Below are positions 44,356 to 53,747 of a stretch of DNA of 64,000 nucleotides, in pieces. The DNA is taken from the NCBI GenBank assembly GCA_022821585.1, contig JAJEDI010000062.1, positions 1-64,000 of the forward strand, read 5' to 3'. Each line of letters starts with the position of its first letter. Position 1 is the stretch's first letter. The stretch is from Caldilineaceae bacterium. Lineage in GTDB: Bacteria; Chloroflexota; Anaerolineae; Caldilineales; Caldilineaceae. The translations under genes were made by a program, and so were the position numbers. Under the pieces are notes generated by a model that saw only the letters and a list, made by a program, of their open reading frames with translations, did no database searches and had not been told where the DNA came from.

Positions 44356-45105
44356 TCAGGCTCCAAAGTAGGCGTCGATGACGGCATCGTTTTGCAGGAT
44401 TTCCTGGGGCGTGCCTTCGGCCAGCATTTCGCCGTGATTGAGCACGTAGACACGGCTGCAGAGATCGGCGATGAAGTTGATGTTGTGCTCGATCAGAAGG
44501 AAAGTCTTCCCCTGAGCGTTGAGTGTGCGGATACGATCTTTGATGGTTTCGATCAGGGTTGGATTGACGCCGGAGGTGGCTTCGTCCAGAAGCAGGATAT
44601 CGGGGTCGGGCATCAGGGCCATGCCGATCTCCAGCAGGCGGCGCTGTCCGCCGGACAGGTGGCCTGCCTCCTCGCCGGCCAGGTGCTCGATCTGGAGGAA
44701 GTCGAGCAGTTGATGGGCGCGGCGGGCGGTGCCGGCGGGGCTGGGCCGTAGCAAGCGCAGAAGCGAAGTATCCCGCCACTGGTGACTGATCAGCATGTTG
44801 CGGAGGACGGTCATTTTGCGATAGACGCGCACCGACTGAAAGGTGCGTGCCAATCCCATTCTGGCAACCTGATAGGGGCGCGCCCGTGTCACGTCACGTC
44901 CCTTAAAGGATACTGCGCCGCCGTCGATGGTTTGTAAGCGGCTCAGGCAGTCGAAGAGGGTTGTCTTGCCGCTGCCGTTGGGCCCGATCAGACCAACGAT
45001 TTCGCCGGGATAGACGGCGAAATCAACATTGTTGACGGCGGCGAGGCCACCGAAATATTTGGAAACGGTATGCCCCTCCAACAGGGGTTTTCGGTCAGAG
45101 GTCAT
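44356..45105 (-). CDS. livG: Branched-chain amino acid-type ABC transporter ATPase (LivG-like)
   Basis: This 249-residue ATPase has Walker A GPNGSGKTT, the LivG-type ARMGLARTFQSVRVYRKMTV segment, signature LSGGQRRLLEIGMALM and Walker B ILLLDEATSGVNP, followed by IEHNINFIADLC. It pairs with LivF to power the importer and lies 42 bases after livM. Confidence 0.93.
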   Translation of the reverse strand: MTSDRKPLLEGHTVSKYFGGLAAVNNVDFAVYPGEIVGLIGPNGSGKTTLFDCLSRLQTIDGGAVSFKGRDVTRARPYQVARMGLARTFQSVRVYRKMTVLRNMLISHQWRDTSLLRLLRPSPAGTARRAHQLLDFLQIEHLAGEEAGHLSGGQRRLLEIGMALMPDPDILLLDEATSGVNPTLIETIKDRIRTLNAQGKTFLLIEHNINFIADLCSRVYVLNHGEMLAEGTPQEILQNDAVIDAYFGA

Positions 45106-45147
45106 GATCGCGGTTTGAGGCTGGTTGCGTATTCTTTGCAGTAACCA

Positions 45148-46206
45148 CTACTTGCTCCTGCCGACGCGGCTCAAGAGCCGTCCGAGCGATGTGCTGCTGC
45201 GATCTCCCAGCGTACCGAGGATGCCCTCCGGCATGAACAGCACAATCGCGACCAGAAGCACGCCAAGCGCCAGTAGATGCCTGTCGTACAGATTGGCCCA
45301 GAGGAGGTCCTGCAGATAGTAGATAACGACAGCGCCGAGGGGAGGACCCCAGACCGTGCCGAGACCGCCCAGCATCGACATCATCACCATCTCGACGGTG
45401 CGCGCTTCGACGAAGACGACATCAGGATCGATGTAAGTGTTCTGCCAAGCCCAGAACCCGCCGACGATCCCCGTGAAAAAGGCGGCGATCATGAAGGCGG
45501 CGATCTTGTGGAGCGTCGTGTTGATACCGCGCATTTCGGCGCCGATTTCGTCCTCGCGGATGGCGATCAGGCTCTGGCCGAACTGGCTGCGCTGGATCCA
45601 CCAGATCAGCGACACGACGAGGCCCATTACGGCCAACATCAGATAGTAGTCGCCCAACCGGTTGAGAATCGGGGGCAGGTTGAGGCCGACGCCGCCGCCG
45701 GTGAACGGGCGGAGCACGCGTGCGATTTCGCGCATCGCCACCAGGGTCCCGAGCATGGCGATGGAAAAGTAAGGTCCTTTGAGACGCAGGGTCGGCAAGC
45801 CGACCAGGAGGGCGAAGAGGGCCGCGGCAACCCCACTGGCCGGCAGGGCCTGCCAGAAGCCCCACTCGGGGGAGATCAGGAGAGGGGCGCCGGTCACGAG
45901 GATGCCCATGATATAGGCGCCGATGCCGAAAAAGACGGCGTGGCCGAAGTCGACGTAGCCGGTCATGCCGCCGATCAGATTCCAGTTGGAAGCCAGGGTT
46001 ACCAGCACAAAAATCTGGCTGCCGACGAACAGGGCGACGCTGGAGACGCCGGTGTACGGGTACAGAGCCAGCAGGAGCAGCAGCAGAAGCCAGAGCACCA
46101 ACCCGATCCAGCCGGCAAGGAGCGAGTGAACAGGTGCGAGAAATGGGAGGGAAGGCTTCCTCTGCGCTCGTTCCTCGCTTTTGTTTGCGGGTGTGCCGGT
46201 TCCCAT
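45148..46206 (-). CDS. livM: Branched-chain amino acid-type ABC permease (LivM-like)
   Basis: This 352-residue protein has about nine membrane spans with LVTLASNWNLIGGMTGYVDFGHAVFFGIGAYIMG and the cytosolic QSLIAIREDEIGAEMRGINTTLHK loop of LivM. The ATG at 46206 overlaps the livH stop as TGATG, showing tight coupling; a GTG codon just before it is less likely. Confidence 0.93.
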   Translation of the reverse strand: MGTGTPANKSEERAQRKPSLPFLAPVHSLLAGWIGLVLWLLLLLLLALYPYTGVSSVALFVGSQIFVLVTLASNWNLIGGMTGYVDFGHAVFFGIGAYIMGILVTGAPLLISPEWGFWQALPASGVAAALFALLVGLPTLRLKGPYFSIAMLGTLVAMREIARVLRPFTGGGVGLNLPPILNRLGDYYLMLAVMGLVVSLIWWIQRSQFGQSLIAIREDEIGAEMRGINTTLHKIAAFMIAAFFTGIVGGFWAWQNTYIDPDVVFVEARTVEMVMMSMLGGLGTVWGPPLGAVVIYYLQDLLWANLYDRHLLALGVLLVAIVLFMPEGILGTLGDRSSTSLGRLLSRVGRSK

Positions 46207-47096
46207 CACTCGGCCTCCGCGTCGAGCGGGCGCAGACCGCCCATAAGACCTTGGGGCCGTACCACCAGGATCAAGACCAGGAGGACGAAGCTGGTGGCGA
46301 CGCCCAGATTGGTGCCGATACCTGGCACGTAGGTGGAGACGAAGATTTCGGTCACGCCGAGGACCATGCCGCCCATCAGTGCGCCGGGGATACGCCCCAA
46401 GCCGCCAAGGGCGGTGATTGTGACCGCCTTCAAGGTGAAGGGCGGCCCCATGAACGGGAAGATCGCCTGCGTGGGGCTGAGCATGGCTCCGGCGGCGGCG
46501 GTGAGGGCGATGCAGATACCGGCCGTAATGGCGTAGACGCGATTAATGTCAACGCCGACGATGCGGGCGGCGGTCTTGTTCTGGGCTGCGGCGCGGATCG
46601 ATTTGCCGAGGCGGGTGCGCTGCAGGAAAAAGTGCAGGCAGACCATGATTAACATGGCTGCGCCGAAGATGATAGTCTTGACGATTGGGAAGGTGACTCC
46701 CGCCAGCTGCACGGAGCCGTTGTAGGCTACGGCCACGTTGCGCGGGTCCGACGTGAACTGGAGTTTGAAGAGATTGGCGAGAGCTATGGAGACGCCGAAG
46801 GTGACGAGCAGGGTCATCAGATGGGGGCGCTCGACGATGCGGTTGATCAAAACTATCTGCAAGAGGTAGCCGACCAGGAACATCAGGGGCAGAATAAGCA
46901 CCAGGGAGGCGAAGGGGTCCATTCCGAAAAGGCGAAAGAGGCCCCACGCCATGTAGGCGCCGATCATGAGGAATTCACCGTGGGCGAGGTTGATCACGCC
47001 CATCACGCCCCAGATCACGGAGAAACCCAGAACCATGACCGCGTAAAAGCCGCCTAGCAGCAGCCCACTGACTAGAGCCTGTAAGAGTTGGTCCAT
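46206..47096 (-). CDS. livH: Branched-chain amino acid-type ABC permease (LivH-like)
   Basis: This 296-residue protein has eight or so membrane spans and LivH landmarks: SGLLLGGFYAVMVLGFSVIW, INLAHGEFLMIGAYMAW, and RAAAQNKTAARIVGVDINRVY. The ATG at 47096 is chosen; the longer frame begins with a weak TTG. A nested hairpin lies between the binding-protein gene and this start. Confidence 0.93.
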   Translation of the reverse strand: MDQLLQALVSGLLLGGFYAVMVLGFSVIWGVMGVINLAHGEFLMIGAYMAWGLFRLFGMDPFASLVLILPLMFLVGYLLQIVLINRIVERPHLMTLLVTFGVSIALANLFKLQFTSDPRNVAVAYNGSVQLAGVTFPIVKTIIFGAAMLIMVCLHFFLQRTRLGKSIRAAAQNKTAARIVGVDINRVYAITAGICIALTAAAGAMLSPTQAIFPFMGPPFTLKAVTITALGGLGRIPGALMGGMVLGVTEIFVSTYVPGIGTNLGVATSFVLLVLILVVRPQGLMGGLRPLDAEAE

Positions 47097-47120
47097 AGGC
47101 GTAACCTGCAAGGCGTGAGG

Positions 47121-47196
47121 AGCGGGCGTTTCCCATTCTCAGTTAGGCCGTTGTCAAGAATCTGAACCAGGGGATTCGGCAACGGCCAAACCCGCT
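47121..47196 (-). terminator. Nested hairpin between livJ-like and livH genes
   Basis: Outer arms AGCGGGCGTTT (47121-47131) and AAACCCGCT (47188-47196), middle arms GGCCGTTG (47146-47153) and CAACGGCC (47180-47187), and inner GAATC/GATTC form a long imperfect hairpin. It occupies the same intercistronic position as hairpins in the other two importer operons. Confidence 0.6.
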
Positions 47197-47218
47197 ACTT
47201 TGCGCTCACTCCTCCCGA

Positions 47219-48475
47219 TCAGCGATCCTTCCAGGGCGGCGCCGGGTAGTTCAGTTCGGTGACGGCGGCGTTGGTAGGCGCCACGACCAGAATCTCGCCG
47301 TCCTGGATCTGGATTGCCCCCATCGGTTTGCCGGCGTTGCGGCCCTTTTCGTCGAAGTTGATAGGGCCGTAGAAGGTGACCACGTCAAGATTGCGCAGGG
47401 CAGTACGGACGGCGGCGGTATCCAGCGAGGCGGCCTGCTCGATGGCGATGTGCAGGGCCAGCGCGGTGGCAGTTGATTCCGCGGCCTGGTAGGTGGGCGG
47501 TTCGCCCCACATCTTCTCATACCGTTCCGCGTACTCGGCGGCGGTGCCGAAGTAGCCGTCGGCGTAGCTCATCGACGCTTCCCACTGCGTCGGGCCAATG
47601 ACATATTCGGTATCGACGCCGACCTCTTCAATTAGTTTCGGGTTGCTGGGGCCGACTGTGATCACCATTGCCTTGGGGTTGAAGTCCAATTCCTTGGCCG
47701 CGCGTATAAAGAGGACGGCGTCGTTAAAGTGGCCGCCGCCTACGAAGATGTCGGGCTCCAACTCCTTGAATTTGGACATGATGCCGCTGACGTCGGCAAC
47801 GTTTACCGGGTAGGTCTCGACGCCTAACACCTCAAGCCCATACTCCGCGGCCCAGTGCTGGGCGCCGTCGGCTACGCTGGTGGGAAATGCGGTGTCCTCG
47901 TAAGCGATGACGACCGTTTTGGCTCCTCTCTCGGCCAGCAATTGCAAGGCAGACCGGGTGTAATTAATGGCCGGCGTCAAGACCGCAAACAGGTTCTGGA
48001 AGCCTCGCTGAAAGAGCGGTTCGGCGGCACCATTGCCCTCGATCATAATTTTGCCGTACTTTTCGGCGATTGCGCTGGCGCTTTGGGTCAAGAACGAACT
48101 GTAGGGTCCCAGGAGGAAGTCGACGCGGTCCTCGTTGATCAGCTTTTCGACGAGACGGGCAGCCGTATCGGGATCGCCCTCGTCGTCGTACATGATCAGC
48201 TCTACCTTGTAGCGGTCGTCGCCGACCTTGATACCGCCGTACTCATTGTTCACCCAGTCCAGCCAAAGGCCGTACCCCTGGCGAGTGTCTTTGCCCTCGC
48301 GGGAGAATTTGCCGGTTTCGCTGACGGCAGCGCCGAGGTAGATGATTTTCTCTTCATCCGCGGCAGAAGCGGCCACGGCCGGCTCGTCCACCGGTGCGGG
48401 CGGCGCCAAGGAGCAGGCCGCCAGCACAAGAGATGCTACCAGCAGTAGCGAGGCAAGTTTCAGAATAAGTCGCAC
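47219..48475 (-). CDS. livJ: Branched-chain amino acid-type ABC substrate-binding lipoprotein (LivJ-like)
   Basis: This 418-residue periplasmic-binding protein has a Sec lipoprotein signal (LLLVASLVLAAC, the lipobox cysteine near 21) and a Peripla_BP_6 fold: IIYLGAAVSETGKFSREGKD, VDFLLGPYSSFLTQSASAIAEKY, and KTVVIAYEDTAF. Related binding proteins bind branched-chain amino acids, amides or urea; the ligand is not certain. A GTG start is used, preceded by GGAGGAT at 5-6 bases. A canonical promoter lies upstream. It heads the operon livJ-livH-livM-livG-livF. Confidence 0.92.
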   Translation of the reverse strand: MRLILKLASLLLVASLVLAACSLAPPAPVDEPAVAASAADEEKIIYLGAAVSETGKFSREGKDTRQGYGLWLDWVNNEYGGIKVGDDRYKVELIMYDDEGDPDTAARLVEKLINEDRVDFLLGPYSSFLTQSASAIAEKYGKIMIEGNGAAEPLFQRGFQNLFAVLTPAINYTRSALQLLAERGAKTVVIAYEDTAFPTSVADGAQHWAAEYGLEVLGVETYPVNVADVSGIMSKFKELEPDIFVGGGHFNDAVLFIRAAKELDFNPKAMVITVGPSNPKLIEEVGVDTEYVIGPTQWEASMSYADGYFGTAAEYAERYEKMWGEPPTYQAAESTATALALHIAIEQAASLDTAAVRTALRNLDVVTFYGPINFDEKGRNAGKPMGAIQIQDGEILVVAPTNAAVTELNYPAPPWKDR

Positions 48476-48534
48476 TTTTCATCCTCCTTCAGTCCGCGTG
48501 ACAGGTCCAAGCGGATGCATCCATTGTGAAAGTG

Positions 48535-48564
48535 ATGATACTGTAAGGGTTTTCAAGCTGTCAA
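48535..48564 (-). promoter_or_regulatory. Promoter of the Liv-type operon
   Basis: On the minus strand TTGACA (48559-48564) and TATCAT (48535-48540) are separated by 18 bases, and the binding-protein start codon lies about 60 bases downstream. Confidence 0.65.
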
Positions 48565-49069
48565 TAAATTGCTGATGGCAGCAGTTACGCAGATTCAGAC
48601 GAATACCACAGTTTGGCCGGGAGTCCTCAAGGGCCGTTGACACTGTTTTACCTAGGGTGATCAGAAGCAAGACGGGCCAACTGAAGGTGCTACTTGCAAT
48701 GAGGCCGCAGAAAACCCCCTTCCCAACTTTAGCGGTTTCAAACAGGAATTGTCTCGTTCAGATGGGCCAGTCTCGGGACATACACTACCTGATCCTGGCC
48801 GGTTTGACAGACAGTCTTCCGAATCAGGATAAGCCCCTGAATGGGGCACGGAGAATGAGTCAAGCAGTTCCAGAAAGAAGGGACAGGAAAATGTCGAAAA
48901 TTGACGAAAATCGGCTGGATAGATGGTAGCAGAGAAGGTAGACAATTGCTGTCAAGAGCAGGTCCATACTTACGGAATGCAGTAAACCTTCGCTATGACG
49001 TAGCGCGAGGTTCTCGGGTCCAGCCACGCGACTGCGACAGACTGCGGGTCCGAACGGATCACCCAGGGT

Positions 49070-49099
49070 TTGCTTCCTCTAAAACTGCGGTGCTACAAT
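49070..49099 (+). promoter_or_regulatory. Putative promoter upstream of the DUF1385 gene
   Basis: TTGCTT (49070-49075) is followed after 18 bases by TACAAT (49094-49099), which is part of an extended -10 TGCTACAAT. The gene starts 147 bases downstream. Confidence 0.45.
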
Positions 49100-49245
49100 C
49101 ACGTTCGCTGTATGCAGGCGCGAACTGTCGATCGATGCCGCAATTGCGGTTGTTCTCCCTTACAGCAGTGGGCAACTATTGCCCTCAAAACAACACCACA
49201 GAGCGACGGCTTAAGCGCTGCCGCTCCGCCAGATGAGCGAGACTT

Positions 49246-50235
49246 GTGAGCAAACAATTTTACGGCGGCCAAGCTGTTATCGAAGGCGTGATGATGCGGG
49301 GCCGCAAGGCGATGTCGATTGCGGTGCGTAACGCACAGGGCACGATCGTCATCCACGAGGAGCCGCTCACGGCCAAAATCTATACGCGCAAGTGGGGGCA
49401 GTGGCCATTTGTACGGGGGCTGGCCCTGCTGTGGGATGCGCTCGGGTTGGGGATGCGGGCGCTGATGTGGAGCGCGGACGTGGCGATGCAGGAGGACGAC
49501 GCCGAGGAGCAGGTTGAGTTTTCCGGCCCGGTGGCGTGGACGACGATCGCGACGAGCCTCGCGTTTGCGGTGGCGGTCTTCTTTTTGGTTCCGACGATGG
49601 CCAGCCGCTGGTTTGCCGGCTTCTTTGAACACAACCCCTATCTCGACGCCGTGGCCGAAGGCGGCATCCGCCTGATTCTGTTCGTGGTCTATCTGTGGGC
49701 GATTAGCCTTTTGCCCGATATTCGCCGCGTGTTCGCTTATCACGGCGCCGAGCACAAGGCGATCAACGCCTACGAGGACGGTGCGCGACTCACGGTCGAC
49801 AATGTACAGAAGTACAGTGTTCAGCACGTACGCTGCGGAACCAGTTTCCTGCTTTACGTGCTTGTGATCAGCATTCTCCTCTTCGCCCCTCTCACCTTTG
49901 CCTGGATCGAGTATCCCTGGTTGGCGTTGGTTCTGCGTTTTGTCACCCGCCTGCTGCTCGTCCCGCTGGTTGCCGCGATCTCCTACGAAATCATCCGCTT
50001 CAGCGCCAACCATGCCGAAAACCCGCTCATGCGGCTCCTGATTGCGCCGGGTCTGCTGCTCCAGCGCATCACCACCCGTCCGCCCGATGATTCGATGGTC
50101 GAATGTGCGATTGCCGCCCTGCTCCCTGTGCTGGCTGCCGATGGCATCGAGGGCCTCCCGCCCGCGCAGCCAGGGCAGACTGACGAGGACGCGGCGAGCA
50201 CACCCCGCACCTTCGGCGAAGCGGTTGCGGATTAG
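49246..50235 (+). CDS. DUF1385 family membrane protein
   Basis: This 329-residue protein opens with the family hallmark [13 protein letters not shown] and carries [14 protein letters not shown] and [11 protein letters not shown], with about four membrane spans between. DUF1385 (YqhQ-like) proteins are widespread in Chloroflexota and Firmicutes; their biochemical role is not established. The conserved histidine/glutamate block HGAEHK suggests metal binding or catalysis at the membrane (inference). Translation appears to start at GTG 49246. Confidence 0.9.
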   Translation: MSKQFYGGQAVIEGVMMRGRKAMSIAVRNAQGTIVIHEEPLTAKIYTRKWGQWPFVRGLALLWDALGLGMRALMWSADVAMQEDDAEEQVEFSGPVAWTTIATSLAFAVAVFFLVPTMASRWFAGFFEHNPYLDAVAEGGIRLILFVVYLWAISLLPDIRRVFAYHGAEHKAINAYEDGARLTVDNVQKYSVQHVRCGTSFLLYVLVISILLFAPLTFAWIEYPWLALVLRFVTRLLLVPLVAAISYEIIRFSANHAENPLMRLLIAPGLLLQRITTRPPDDSMVECAIAALLPVLAADGIEGLPPAQPGQTDEDAASTPRTFGEAVAD

Positions 50236-50323
50236 CCGACTGCAGTCACCCCGGCTATAGGCTGCTGGACTCTATTCTTAACTCAAAAAGGGCTTCTGTT
50301 CGCTGCGCGCGGCGGAGTTACGG

Positions 50324-53300
50324 CTATGACCAGGCGGAGCGGGCATCGCGCGGGTTCTGCTGATTATACATCTCGGCGTGGATGAGGTCGGTGAGCAGAA
50401 TCTGCTGGCGCGAGGCGTTATCCATGCGGCCCAGCTCGGCCAGATAGCGGGTCATGCTTCCCAGATCGCTCAGTTCAAGACCATGCAGGGTGCGGACAAA
50501 GGCGATTTGAAAGGGGTTGCCGGTCAACAGACGGGGGATGCGCAGGCTCTGCAGTACGTCCTCGGTCAGGTCGCTGTCGGGGTCGCCGGAGACCGCTGCG
50601 AACTCCACGGGCAGCCCGTGTGCCGCGAGCCGGTCCGATACATCGTAGTTGGCGGAGGGCTTGGCGGCATTCCACATACTTTCCAAGTAGCGCAGGGTGG
50701 CGGTCGAGACGGGCGTGAACTCCTCATCCTGATAGGGTGAGGCAAATCCCTCTGCCGAGGTCGTGTCGCGCCAGAGCAGATGCTCCAGGTTGTACTCCTG
50801 CGCGAGCGTACGCACGAATGCCCGCCGTGCCATGTCGGCTTCACTGTCGTGCGCGGCCTGGCCGCCGTCCGGTTCCTGATCGGAGAGGGCGGGCGGGCTC
50901 TCGCCGACGGCAGCCTGGGCGCTCTCGCGAACAAAGGAGGCCAGAATATCTGCGAGGGGGGTGGACGACGGCTGCCGGCCGGTGAACAGGGCCGCCAGCC
51001 GTTCGAGTCGATCGGGTGCTGTCCAAATGGCGCGTAGGCGTGCTTCGCCTTCCCTGTAGCCGGTGGCGACGGTTAGGGGCGTGCCGCCAGCGTCTACGTC
51101 CTGACGGCCGCGCATGAAGGCCAGGCAGCGTTGCCACATGTTCTGGCTGAGATGGGGCCGGTAAAGATGGGAGGTGATCGCATCCTCCGGCGGGAGGGGC
51201 GGCATGTTTTCGCTGACGGACCATTCCTGCAGTGACTGACAGGCCTGGTCGAGAGCCTGGTCCATCTGCTTCAGCATCTGTTCCAGACGATCATGAACGC
51301 GGCCCAAGCCCCTCCACACGCTGTCCTGCAGACCGGCGGTCAGTTCAGAACAGGCGAGATTGACCCGTTCGCGCCGCAGCTTCTGCACGCGCTGCGCCCG
51401 CCTCCGATAGGAGGTGGTCGCGCCGAGAAACGCGCCGATCATCAACCCGATGAATGTGGCTGCGTTGGCTTCGTTGCCGATGAAGTCGACGACAGCGTCC
51501 AAGGACGCCGCGGTCATCAGCTGGGTAAGTAAGGAGGGATCGTTCTGCACGGTGACAATATCGTCCGCACTACCGACCAAGCCGGAGCCGAACAGGTAGA
51601 GCAGGGTCAGCAGAACGATACCACTCAGCAGACCGAGCACCCGCGTCAGTGATCCGAACAGAGATGGCTTTTCGGCGAGCGTGCGCCGGTAGCGGTTGCG
51701 CCAGTCGCGCAGCTCCAGTTGTCGTTCAACGCGGTTTGCATCGGCGGGAACGAAGGCGGCGGCGTCCCCTGCTGCCAGAGACGGCATGAGTCGTTCCTGC
51801 TCCAGCTCAAACAGCCACTGGTGGAGTTGGCGTCGCGCATGCAGGAGTCCTGAAGGCTCGGCGCCGATGAGGTTTAGCAGATGGGTGCGCATCTGCTGCG
51901 CGACGGCCGGCAGAAAGCGGCTTTCGGAGGGGTTAACGGGGAGACCGTTTTCGTCCAGGGCGTCAAGTCCCCAGGCCGCGTCCAGCGCGCCTGCGCCGAA
52001 ATCCCCTTCGGACTGGGCCAGCACGCTCAGGAGCTGATTGTCGAAAGCGGCCTGCCAGCGGACCGGATTGAGACCGCGCATCTTGCGCGCAGTAGCCGAC
52101 GGCAGCACGTAACCCGGATGGACTGCAAGATCCTGGATCGATTCGGGGTTCAGCTTACGGAAGAGGTCGGGCATCTGCTCGATGAGCCGGTTCAGTACCT
52201 GGTGCGAGGTTGCGCCCAAATGCTGCAGGGAGGCCAGTGGTTCGAGGCGGTCGGCGGAACCGCCGGGGCCAGGTGTGCCGGGGACGGGAGCACCGAGTAC
52301 GCTCGCGGGCTGGAGCAGGACCTGCTCACGGACGAGCCGCTTTCCTTCATGCTGCTGCGCGGCGCGGAAGATATAGTCCAGCGGCACATGATCGGCGGCG
52401 GCGCCGAGCAGGCTGTAGGGGCGTTCGCTGGCGTTGCGCAGATCGATACCGACCTGTTCGTCAATATATGCGGCCCCATCGGCGGCGATGAGGGCCTGAA
52501 GGGTATTGCCAACGAGAACGGAGAGCTCGTAGCTGTTGCGGGCCAGGCCTTGATTGCTCTTTTCCCGGTCCACCAGGTAGATGCGGTCAAAGAGCGGCCG
52601 TCCCAGCCACTCCTCCGGCAGTGCGCCCCGAGCCTTGGAACCTTTCAAGATGGAGGAGACGACCTGTTTGAGGTTGGCGCGACGCAGGCCGGCGAAGGCC
52701 TCCAGTTCGGCCAGTGCCGCGTAGCAGGAAGCGTCTTCGACAATGCGGCTGGCATCGGTGGCGTAGCTGCCGGCGGCGAAGATGCCGACGACCTGGGCAA
52801 TGTGACGCTGTCCCAGATAGTTGAGCTGGTGCGCGATGGTTGGCCAGATCAGCGCCGACGTCAACGGTTCAAAGAGGGGTGCGATCACATACAGCGTCGT
52901 CTGTACAAAGGGGTCGCCGGGCACAAGGGTATCGGCGCGGATGGGATCGATGATATTGGAGGCGACCAGCTGGGCAATGCTGCCGCCGTCCTTGATCGCA
53001 GCGCGAAATGCATGCCGCCGTGTTGGCGGTTCAGCCGAGGCTGCGGGCGAAGCAGGAGTGTAATCTGTGCTACCGGGAACACCGCCGGCGCCAGCGTCTT
53101 TGCTTGATCGCCGGAAGGGCCAGGGCAGGCCCCTGCGAGGAGGCTTAGCGGCTGCGTGCGGTGCGCCTGCAACTGCGGCCGGATTGCGGGAAAAGGAGGT
53201 CGCCTGCCATTGCAGCGGGAGCAGCGTGTCTTCGGCCTCAGCCAGCAGCAGGCTGGCCCGCCGCTGGCTGGTAGCCCGCCGCCAGTGGTTGGTGGTCTGC

Positions 53301-53611
53301 GGCAGTTCCGGGACGGCCGGGGGCGGGGAACGCATCAGACCGGTTAGCAGCCGTTCGAGATAGAATGGCGGCAGACTATAGTCCTGCAGGGTGAACAGGT
53401 TGAGAGTGATCTCGTCCTGAAAATTGAGTTGGTCGGACGGCAGGAGAGCGGCAAAGCGGGTAATGCGCGTCAGGTCGGGGCCGTCGACGCCGCTAGCGTT
53501 ACGCTGCTCCTGGGCGGCGTGCAGGCGCGGCGCCAAGTGGAGCATGGTCTGCAGGCCCCATCCCCCAAGACATAGAATTGCGGCTCGGCTGCGGGTTGCG
53601 CCGGGAATCAT
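50324..53611 (-). CDS. Degenerate tubulin-like membrane protein
   Basis: This 1095-residue protein aligns by eye with the tubulin-like protein encoded just upstream. CLGGWGLQTMLHLAPRL (14-30) matches its first glycine motif, and YVIAPLFEPLTSAL (241-254), VVGIFAAGSYATDASRIVED (274-293) and YAALAELEAF (297-306) match the region around its GGTGAG loop; PLFDRIYLVDRE (339-350) continues the match. The nucleotide loop itself is lost (LFEPLTSA). A low-complexity insert spans about 143-197. Two membrane spans lie near 658-680 and 715-735, followed by a helical C-terminal half. It is probably a non-GTP-binding, membrane-anchored partner. Function is unknown. Confidence 0.75.
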   Translation of the reverse strand: MIPGATRSRAAILCLGGWGLQTMLHLAPRLHAAQEQRNASGVDGPDLTRITRFAALLPSDQLNFQDEITLNLFTLQDYSLPPFYLERLLTGLMRSPPPAVPELPQTTNHWRRATSQRRASLLLAEAEDTLLPLQWQATSFSRNPAAVAGAPHAAAKPPRRGLPWPFRRSSKDAGAGGVPGSTDYTPASPAASAEPPTRRHAFRAAIKDGGSIAQLVASNIIDPIRADTLVPGDPFVQTTLYVIAPLFEPLTSALIWPTIAHQLNYLGQRHIAQVVGIFAAGSYATDASRIVEDASCYAALAELEAFAGLRRANLKQVVSSILKGSKARGALPEEWLGRPLFDRIYLVDREKSNQGLARNSYELSVLVGNTLQALIAADGAAYIDEQVGIDLRNASERPYSLLGAAADHVPLDYIFRAAQQHEGKRLVREQVLLQPASVLGAPVPGTPGPGGSADRLEPLASLQHLGATSHQVLNRLIEQMPDLFRKLNPESIQDLAVHPGYVLPSATARKMRGLNPVRWQAAFDNQLLSVLAQSEGDFGAGALDAAWGLDALDENGLPVNPSESRFLPAVAQQMRTHLLNLIGAEPSGLLHARRQLHQWLFELEQERLMPSLAAGDAAAFVPADANRVERQLELRDWRNRYRRTLAEKPSLFGSLTRVLGLLSGIVLLTLLYLFGSGLVGSADDIVTVQNDPSLLTQLMTAASLDAVVDFIGNEANAATFIGLMIGAFLGATTSYRRRAQRVQKLRRERVNLACSELTAGLQDSVWRGLGRVHDRLEQMLKQMDQALDQACQSLQEWSVSENMPPLPPEDAITSHLYRPHLSQNMWQRCLAFMRGRQDVDAGGTPLTVATGYREGEARLRAIWTAPDRLERLAALFTGRQPSSTPLADILASFVRESAQAAVGESPPALSDQEPDGGQAAHDSEADMARRAFVRTLAQEYNLEHLLWRDTTSAEGFASPYQDEEFTPVSTATLRYLESMWNAAKPSANYDVSDRLAAHGLPVEFAAVSGDPDSDLTEDVLQSLRIPRLLTGNPFQIAFVRTLHGLELSDLGSMTRYLAELGRMDNASRQQILLTDLIHAEMYNQQNPRDARSAWS

Positions 53612-53613
53612 TT

Positions 53614-53641
53614 GATAGTTTCTAGTTTTTAGTTTCTAGTT
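53614..53641. repeat. Heptamer tandem repeat (AT-rich form)
   Basis: Units GATAGTT, TCTAGTT, TTTAGTT and TCTAGTT run in register at the start of the 136-base gap between the two tubulin-like genes, right before the start of the downstream gene. Confidence 0.65.
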
Positions 53642-53747
53642 CTTCGTTGCCGGGTTGTGTTCGGCGTCAAGAAACTTATTGTATAACAGATGGCCGAGGT
53701 CGGTACAGGTCTGCAGATCTTTGGCAGAATCAGGAATCGAGCCAAAG

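Larger units (their letters stand above)
48476..49245. other. Gene-free divergent intergenic region
   Basis: About 770 bases separate the Liv operon from the DUF1385 gene. It holds a leftward promoter at 48535-48564 and a rightward one at 49070-49099. The rest shows no gene, RNA or repeat that could be recognised. Confidence 0.55.

Noticed and set aside
48637..48642. TTGACA on the plus strand as a promoter
   Set aside because: No -10 hexamer lies 16-19 bases downstream and no rightward gene starts for 600 bases.
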